From the NCBI RefSeq assembly GCF_051859345.1, contig NZ_JBHYFV010000019.1, forward strand, positions 1 to 64,000: DNA of 64,000 bases, in the 5' to 3' direction. Shown piece by piece: positions 59,307 to 64,000 of this stretch. The position numbers and the translations under genes were made by a program. A model generated the notes under the pieces. The model worked only from the letters and a program-made list of their open reading frames with translations. It made no database searches and was not told where the DNA came from. Origin of the DNA: Marivita sp051859345 (GTDB taxonomy: Bacteria > Pseudomonadota > Alphaproteobacteria > Rhodobacterales > Rhodobacteraceae). How positions within the stretch are numbered: the first letter of the stretch is position 1; every line of letters starts with the position of its first letter.

Positions 59307-59900
59307 ATGTCCGCGCTGATCGTCATTGACGTGCAAAACGATTTCTGCCCCGGAGGTGCGCTCGCCGTGCCCGAAGGCGACGTGATCGTACCGGGGATCA
59401 ACGCGCTGATGGCCGACGCCGAGGCGGTTGTGCTGACGCAGGACTGGCACCCTGCGGGACATTCGAGCTTTGCGTCGGAGCACGAGGGACACGATCCCTA
59501 CAGCATGATCGACATGCCCTATGGGCCACAGGTCTTGTGGCCCGATCATTGCGTGATCGGATCGGACGGTGCTGCCTTTCACACCGACCTGAACACCGAT
59601 CGCGCGGAGATGGTGATCCGCAAGGGGTTTCGCCGCGCCATCGACAGCTATTCGGCGTTCTTCGAGAATGACCATGAAACGCCGACTGGGCTTGAGGGGT
59701 ATCTGCGCGCGCGGGGGATCACCAAGCTGACGATGGTGGGCCTTGCCACGGATTTCTGTGTCGCATTTTCCGCCATCGACGCGGCAAAACTGGGCTTTGA
59801 CGTGACCGTGCGGCTTGACCTGTGCCGCGCGATTGATCTGAACGGATCGCTTGCGACCGCGAAACAGAACATGGTGCAGGCCGGTGTGACGCTGGCATGA
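59307..59900 (+). CDS. pncA: Nicotinamidase
   Basis: A 197-aa isochorismatase-fold amidase. The catalytic triad is Asp8 in IVIDVQNDFCPGG, Lys in MVIRKGFRR, and Cys in GLATDFCVAF; the metal site is DWHPAGHSSF. It converts nicotinamide to nicotinate for NAD salvage, followed by PncB (encoded at 61237). The ATG at 59307 follows AGGAGG. Its stop overlaps the next gene's start by 4 nt (ATGA). Confidence 0.93.
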   Translation: MSALIVIDVQNDFCPGGALAVPEGDVIVPGINALMADAEAVVLTQDWHPAGHSSFASEHEGHDPYSMIDMPYGPQVLWPDHCVIGSDGAAFHTDLNTDRAEMVIRKGFRRAIDSYSAFFENDHETPTGLEGYLRARGITKLTMVGLATDFCVAFSAIDAAKLGFDVTVRLDLCRAIDLNGSLATAKQNMVQAGVTLA

Positions 59901-60601
59901 GCAAAGTCATGACGCTTGCCGACCGACTGCAAAAAGCGCGGGTCGCCAGCACCCCCGAGGTCAGCGATCGTGCCAAGCGTGGGCTTGCGGCGTATGTCGG
60001 TGCGCAGGCACAGGGGATGCAGGCCATCGCGGATCTGGCGGATGGGACTGCGGCGACCGCAATTGGCCAGCTTGGATTATCCGCGATGTCGCCCACCGGG
60101 CTGGACTGTGCGTCGGGTTGTGCGTTTTGCTGCATCCTGTCGGGTGACGATGGCGGCACGATCACGGAATCCGAGGCGGTTGCCCTGCACAGCACACTTG
60201 CGCCTTTGGTCGGGCAACGCGATGGGCGCGCGTGGCATCCCAAGGCGTGCCCGTCGCTTGATCCCGAAACGCGGACCTGTCGCGCCTACGATGCCCGTCC
60301 GATGATCTGTCGCGCCTATGTGTCGACAGATGTGACCGCGTGTGAGGCGGTGTCGAACGGGCAGGTGGCACCTGGTCCGGGCACTCTTGGACCCTACCAC
60401 ACCTATCTTGCGGCCATCGGTCTGAGCCGTGCTGCGTTGAAGGGCACCAAGCGGGTTGCGACCTATGCCCTGTCGCGGGTTGCGGCTGCGGCGGTTGAGG
60501 GTAAATCGTTGGACGATGCCCTGACAGCAGCGCGCCATAAACCGGCAGAACTGGATGCGGAACTCAAGCGCAGCAAGCGGGATATTTCGCGCGCATCGTA
60601 G
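59897..60601 (+). CDS. YkgJ-type cysteine-cluster protein
   Basis: A 234-aa protein with the YkgJ cysteine pattern GLDCASGCAFCC, then ACPSLDPETRTCRAYDARPM and ICRAYVSTDVTAC, probably binding zinc or an iron-sulfur cluster. The N terminus (about 1-70) and C terminus (about 160-234) are helical. It is translationally coupled to pncA by an ATGA overlap, but a link to NAD metabolism is unproven. The precise role of YkgJ-family proteins is not known. Confidence 0.8.
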   Translation: MSKVMTLADRLQKARVASTPEVSDRAKRGLAAYVGAQAQGMQAIADLADGTAATAIGQLGLSAMSPTGLDCASGCAFCCILSGDDGGTITESEAVALHSTLAPLVGQRDGRAWHPKACPSLDPETRTCRAYDARPMICRAYVSTDVTACEAVSNGQVAPGPGTLGPYHTYLAAIGLSRAALKGTKRVATYALSRVAAAAVEGKSLDDALTAARHKPAELDAELKRSKRDISRAS

Positions 60602-60720
60602 CCAGCGTTTCTGAATGCGCACAGTTGCCGATCCGTGTGGCAGCGGGTCTGGTTTCTCTCTTTGTCCATGATGTCAAGTTGCGTAGGCTGCAAGAAACTC
60701 TTGCTTGAAGGCACTTCGCC

Positions 60721-61176
60721 ATGTTCGAACGTATCCTTGCCCTGTTTGACAAAACGGTTCCGCAAACCCAGTTGCCCCCGGCCGATGCCAAATATGCGCT
60801 GGGGGCGCTGATGGTGCGCACGGCGATGGCCGACAAGGCGTATCTGTTTCAAGAGGTCGAAGAGATCGACCGGGTGTTGGCCCGGATGTACGATCTTGGC
60901 CCGATCGAGGCGGCCAAGATGCGCGCGCAATGCGAAAAGCTTGCGCACGAGTTGCCCAGAACCGAGGATCTGGCCGCCATCCTGACCGAGAATATCGCCG
61001 TTGAAAAACGAGAATTTGTCGTCGCGGCGCTTTGGGATGTGGTCTATGCCGACGGCAATCGCCACGCCAAAGAGAACCTGTTGGTGGGCGAGATTGCGGG
61101 CCTCCTGGGGGTGGACGAGGCCACCTGCGAGCGCATCCGCGATGAGGAAGTGGCGAACTGGGACAAGAATCACTGA
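60721..61176 (+). CDS. TerB-family protein
   Basis: A 151-aa all-helical acidic protein of the TerB-like fold (YALGALMVRTAMADKAYLFQ; VVYADGNRHAKENLLVGEIA; GLLGVDEATCERIRDEEVAN). Paired acidic/His residues in DGNRHAKE are typical metal-binding positions. TerB proteins are linked to tellurite or phage-stress phenotypes in ter operons, but stand-alone copies like this one are common and uncharacterised. It is located between the YkgJ-type gene and pncB. Confidence 0.85.
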   Translation: MFERILALFDKTVPQTQLPPADAKYALGALMVRTAMADKAYLFQEVEEIDRVLARMYDLGPIEAAKMRAQCEKLAHELPRTEDLAAILTENIAVEKREFVVAALWDVVYADGNRHAKENLLVGEIAGLLGVDEATCERIRDEEVANWDKNH

Positions 61177-61236
61177 GGCTGGACATACGCCGCCCGGATT
61201 GGTCTAAGCGACCCGCCTGCGCCTTGGGAGACCACA

Positions 61237-62529
61237 ATGGTTGATATCGCCACCCGTGTCTGGAACCACAAATGGAAGATCGACCCGATTGTGCGGTCGC
61301 TCATCGACACGGATTTCTACAAGCTGCTGATGTGCCAGTCGGTGTTTCGCAACAAGCGCGACACGCAGGTGACGTTCAGCCTGATCAACCGATCCAGCCA
61401 TGTGCCCTTGGCCAAGCTGATCGACGAGGGCGAATTGCGCGAACAGTTGGATCATATCCGGTCTCTGTCCTTGCGGCGCAACGAAAGCACCTGGCTGCGC
61501 GGCAACACGTTTTACGGCAAGCGCCAGATGTTCCGCCCCGATTTCATGGAGTGGTTCGAACAGCTGCGTCTGCCGCCCTATCATCTGGAGCGGGTGGACG
61601 ATCAGTATGAACTGACCTTCGAAGGCGCGTGGCCCGAGGTGATGCTGTGGGAGATCCCGGCATTGGCCGTGTTGATGGAATTGCGCGGTCGGGCGGTGCT
61701 GAACGACATGGGGCGGTTCGAATTGCAGGTGCTTTATGCCCGCGCGATGACCAAGCTGTGGGAGAAGATCGAAAAGCTGCGAGAGGTGCCGGAGTTGCGC
61801 ATCGCGGATTTCGGTACGCGGCGACGGCATTCCTTCCTGTGGCAGGATTGGTGTGTGCAGGCGATGTTCGAAGGGCTGGGCGACAGTTTCGTCGGCACGT
61901 CGAATTGCATGATCGCCAAGAACCGCGACCTTGAGGCGATTGGCACCAATGCGCACGAGTTGCCGATGGTCTATGCCGCGCTGGCCAAGGATGATGCGGC
62001 GCTGGCGAAAGCCCCTTATGACGTGTTGGCGGACTGGCACGAGGAACACGAGGGCAATCTGCGCATGATCCTGCCGGACACCTATGGGACCGAAGGATTT
62101 CTGCGGGATGCGCCCGACTGGCTGGCAGGGTGGACCGGTATGCGGATTGATTCAGGTGATCCCGCGACGGGGGCCGAGACCGCAATCCGTTGGTGGAAAG
62201 AGCGGGGGGAAGACCCGACGAAAAAGCTGGTGATCTTTTCGGACGGGTTGGACGTGGACAAGATACTGGAACTGCAACGCCAGTTTGCCGGACGTGTGCG
62301 GGTGTCCTTTGGTTGGGGCACGTTGCTGACCAATGATTTCCGTGGGCTTACGGCGGATGATCGGCTGGCTCCGTTCAGCCTTGTGTGCAAGGCGGTCGAA
62401 GCCGATGGCCACGCGACGGTCAAGCTGTCGGACAATCCCAACAAGGCGATGGGGCCGAAGGATCAGATCGAACGATACAAGCGGGTGTTTGGCGTTGGAG
62501 ATCAGCAACGGCTTGAGGTTGTGGTCTGA
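61237..62529 (+). CDS. pncB: Nicotinate phosphoribosyltransferase
   Basis: A 430-aa type II PRTase. Landmarks: LIDTDFYKLLMCQSVFRN at the start, IADFGTRRRHSFLWQ, the autophosphorylated His (H240) in AIGTNAHELPM, and RIDSGDPATGAETAIRWW with VIFSDGLDVDKI in the phosphate-binding barrel. It makes nicotinate mononucleotide from nicotinate and PRPP with ATP, completing the Preiss-Handler salvage route begun by PncA. The start ATG at 61237 follows a GGGAG-type site. Confidence 0.93.
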   Translation: MVDIATRVWNHKWKIDPIVRSLIDTDFYKLLMCQSVFRNKRDTQVTFSLINRSSHVPLAKLIDEGELREQLDHIRSLSLRRNESTWLRGNTFYGKRQMFRPDFMEWFEQLRLPPYHLERVDDQYELTFEGAWPEVMLWEIPALAVLMELRGRAVLNDMGRFELQVLYARAMTKLWEKIEKLREVPELRIADFGTRRRHSFLWQDWCVQAMFEGLGDSFVGTSNCMIAKNRDLEAIGTNAHELPMVYAALAKDDAALAKAPYDVLADWHEEHEGNLRMILPDTYGTEGFLRDAPDWLAGWTGMRIDSGDPATGAETAIRWWKERGEDPTKKLVIFSDGLDVDKILELQRQFAGRVRVSFGWGTLLTNDFRGLTADDRLAPFSLVCKAVEADGHATVKLSDNPNKAMGPKDQIERYKRVFGVGDQQRLEVVV

Positions 62530-62775
62530 GATCAACCTTGATTGGCGACTCCTTTCCGAGGCTTTGAGCCGATTCAAACCTGTCGCACACGGGCCGGTGA
62601 ATGGGACGGACAGAAACCCCTGCTGGCGTGGCGACGCTGACCAGCACCTCTTGGACTCCGTCCGCTGCACGGGATACAAACACTTCAAAGGCTTGCCAGA
62701 CGGTGCCGTTGGGTTTGAACGCGGGGACTCTCCATGGGTCGCGCTGGCCCGGACAGAACACGACGAGGAGGTGTC
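62530..62775. other. Intergenic spacer between pncB and homospermidine synthase
   Basis: A 246-base spacer. A minus-strand frame stays open here and runs into pncB, but it reads like non-coding sequence and lacks a good start context. No tRNA, known RNA or terminator could be recognised. It probably carries the promoter for the homospermidine synthase gene, whose ribosome-binding site (GAGGAGG) ends it. Confidence 0.5.
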
Positions 62776-64000
62776 ATGACGCAGAACCATCCAGTTTACG
62801 GTCGCATCGATGGACCGATTGTGATGATCGGGTTCGGATCAATCGGGAAAGGGACGTGGCCCCTGATCGAGCGGCATTTCGAATATGATGCGGACAGGTT
62901 CACCGTGATCGAACCGGATGCCCGGCAAGCGAATTTCCTGCGGCAACACAAGATCAACCATCTGCAAGTGGCTCTGACTCCCGAAAACTACCGCGAGGTG
63001 CTGGGCGAGATCTTCAGCGAAGGGAAAGGATTTTGCGTCAACCTGTCGGTCGACTCGTCTTCGCTGGATCTGATGAAGTTCTGCCGCGACATCGGCGTGC
63101 TTTATATTGACACGGTGGTGGAGCCCTGGGCAGGGTATTATTTCGACACGACCGACAACGCGGAACGGACAAATTACGCGCTCCGTCAGAAGGTTCGGGA
63201 CGAGAAGGCCGCAAATCCCGGTGGGACCACGGCGGTCAGCTGTTGTGGTGCCAATCCGGGAATGGTGTCGTGGTTCGTGAAAGACGCGCTGCTGACGCTG
63301 GCGTGCGATACCGGGCGTGACGTGGCTGCGCCACAGGATCGCGCGGGTTGGGCAGGTTTGATGCAGTCGCTGGGCGTGAAAGGTGTACATATCGCCGAAC
63401 GCGACACCCAGGCGCGCCGAACGCCGCGGCCCAGAAACGTGTTTGTGAACACATGGTCGGTTGAGGGGTTCATCGCGGAAGGATTCCAACCGGCAGAGCT
63501 TGGCTGGGGAACGCATGAGACGTGGTTTCCCGAGAACGCGCACTCCTACGACAAAGGCTGTCAGGCCGCGATCTGGCTGGAGCGTCCCGGTGCAATCACG
63601 CGGGTCCATACATGGTGCCCGACGCCGGGGCCGCAGTTCGGATTTCTGGTGACGCACAACGAGGCGATTTCGATTGCGGATTACTACACGGTCGGGGAGG
63701 TGGGCACCCCGGAGTACCGACCGACCTGTCACTACGCCTATCATCCGAGCGATGACGCGGTGCTGTCGCTGCACGAGATGTTCGGATCGGGTCGTCAGCA
63801 GCAGGTGCATCACATCCTGACCGAGGACGAGATCGTCGAAGGTATAGATGAACTGGGTGTGCTGCTTTACGGGCACGAGAAGAACGCGCTTTGGTACGGT
63901 TCGCGTCTGTCGAACGAGGAAACGCGCGATCTGGCTCCTTATCAGAACGCGACCGGCTTGCAGGTGACAAGCGCGGTGCTGGCCGGGATGGTCTGGGCGC
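62776..64000 (+). CDS. hss: Homospermidine synthase, N-terminal part (cut by window edge)
   Basis: The first 408 residues of homospermidine synthase; the remainder is past base 64000. The Rossmann motif IVMIGFGSIGKGTW opens the protein (after MTQNHPVYGRIDG), followed by FCVNLSVDSSSLDLMKF, VLYIDTVVEPWAGYY, SCCGANPGMVSWFVKDALL and FVNTWSVEGFIAEGFQPAEL. The enzyme condenses two putrescines (or spermidine and putrescine) to homospermidine in an NAD-dependent reaction, a common polyamine route in alphaproteobacteria. The ATG at 62776 has GAGGAGG 5 nt upstream. Confidence 0.93.
   Translation, partial: MTQNHPVYGRIDGPIVMIGFGSIGKGTWPLIERHFEYDADRFTVIEPDARQANFLRQHKINHLQVALTPENYREVLGEIFSEGKGFCVNLSVDSSSLDLMKFCRDIGVLYIDTVVEPWAGYYFDTTDNAERTNYALRQKVRDEKAANPGGTTAVSCCGANPGMVSWFVKDALLTLACDTGRDVAAPQDRAGWAGLMQSLGVKGVHIAERDTQARRTPRPRNVFVNTWSVEGFIAEGFQPAELGWGTHETWFPENAHSYDKGCQAAIWLERPGAITRVHTWCPTPGPQFGFLVTHNEAISIADYYTVGEVGTPEYRPTCHYAYHPSDDAVLSLHEMFGSGRQQQVHHILTEDEIVEGIDELGVLLYGHEKNALWYGSRLSNEETRDLAPYQNATGLQVTSAVLAGMVWA

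Noticed and set aside
62420..62761. Minus-strand frame of about 113 codons between pncB and hss.
   Set aside because: It overlaps the end of pncB, has no good start signal and reads like translated spacer; kept only as a low-interest observation.
1..64000. CRISPR arrays, tRNA/rRNA genes, insertion sequences or prophage genes.
   Set aside because: No regularly spaced repeats, cloverleaf-like sequences, transposase motifs or phage structural genes were found on reading the window.

Overview
The window reads as chromosomal DNA of a marine Roseobacter-group alphaproteobacterium (Rhodobacteraceae). Reasons: high G+C, dense 4-nt overlapping operons, and a typical roseobacter set of organo-N, -S and -P catabolism: PhnW/PhnA phosphonate breakdown, Xsc plus SoeABC sulfonate/sulfite oxidation, a complete N-methylglutamate (methylamine) pathway, GlcDEF, and homospermidine synthase. 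No plasmid, phage, insertion sequence, CRISPR, rRNA or tRNA signal was found.

Layout. 1-4107: phosphonate block with PhnA (cut by the left edge) and PhnW on the minus strand, a LysR regulator and a phosphonate-monoester-hydrolase-like sulfatase-fold enzyme on the plus strand. Two near-identical ATAGGTT-N4-CTATA sites tie the divergent halves together. 4342-10701: a five-gene Dpp/Opp-type ABC importer. 10702-15567: a minus-strand surface-polysaccharide cluster (O-antigen ligase/polymerase-like, GT4, and an acyltransferase-3/SGNH protein that seems to have lost all its catalytic residues). 15878-24472: sulfoacetaldehyde to acetyl-phosphate plus sulfite (Xsc), AckA and a convergent Pta, then sulfite to sulfate by SoeABC, with a hidden 54-codon membrane-protein gene between soeA and soeB.

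24489-32018: an uncharacterised, fully coupled eight-gene minus-strand operon. It holds a coiled-coil protein, a 372-aa protein, a AAA+ ATPase, DUF6638, a small membrane protein and DUF1523. An AT-richer two-gene insert (small membrane protein plus a protein with two HEPN-like RN-x3-H motifs) sits between the ATPase and DUF6638 genes. This is the best candidate here for an undescribed system. 32182-33670: a cupin and an L-arginine:glycine amidinotransferase homologue. 33742-46297: the N-methylglutamate pathway (gmaS, mgsCBA, mgdABCD) with a cupin-XRE regulator, split by an oppositely oriented HisKA_2 sensor kinase; a 50-codon membrane protein ends the mgd operon.

46423-64000: an alpha/beta hydrolase, an SSADH-type aldehyde dehydrogenase, a secreted phytase-like esterase, Hsp20, a secreted trypsin-like protease, glycolate oxidase glcDEF, a HemJ-like/DUF599 pair, TrhO, NAD salvage genes (pncA, pncB) with YkgJ-type and TerB-type genes, and homospermidine synthase cut by the right edge.

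Taken together, the window encodes use of low-molecular-weight marine organics (aminoethylphosphonate, C2 sulfonates, methylamine, glycolate). All functional assignments rest on reading motifs and gene order; no database search was run.
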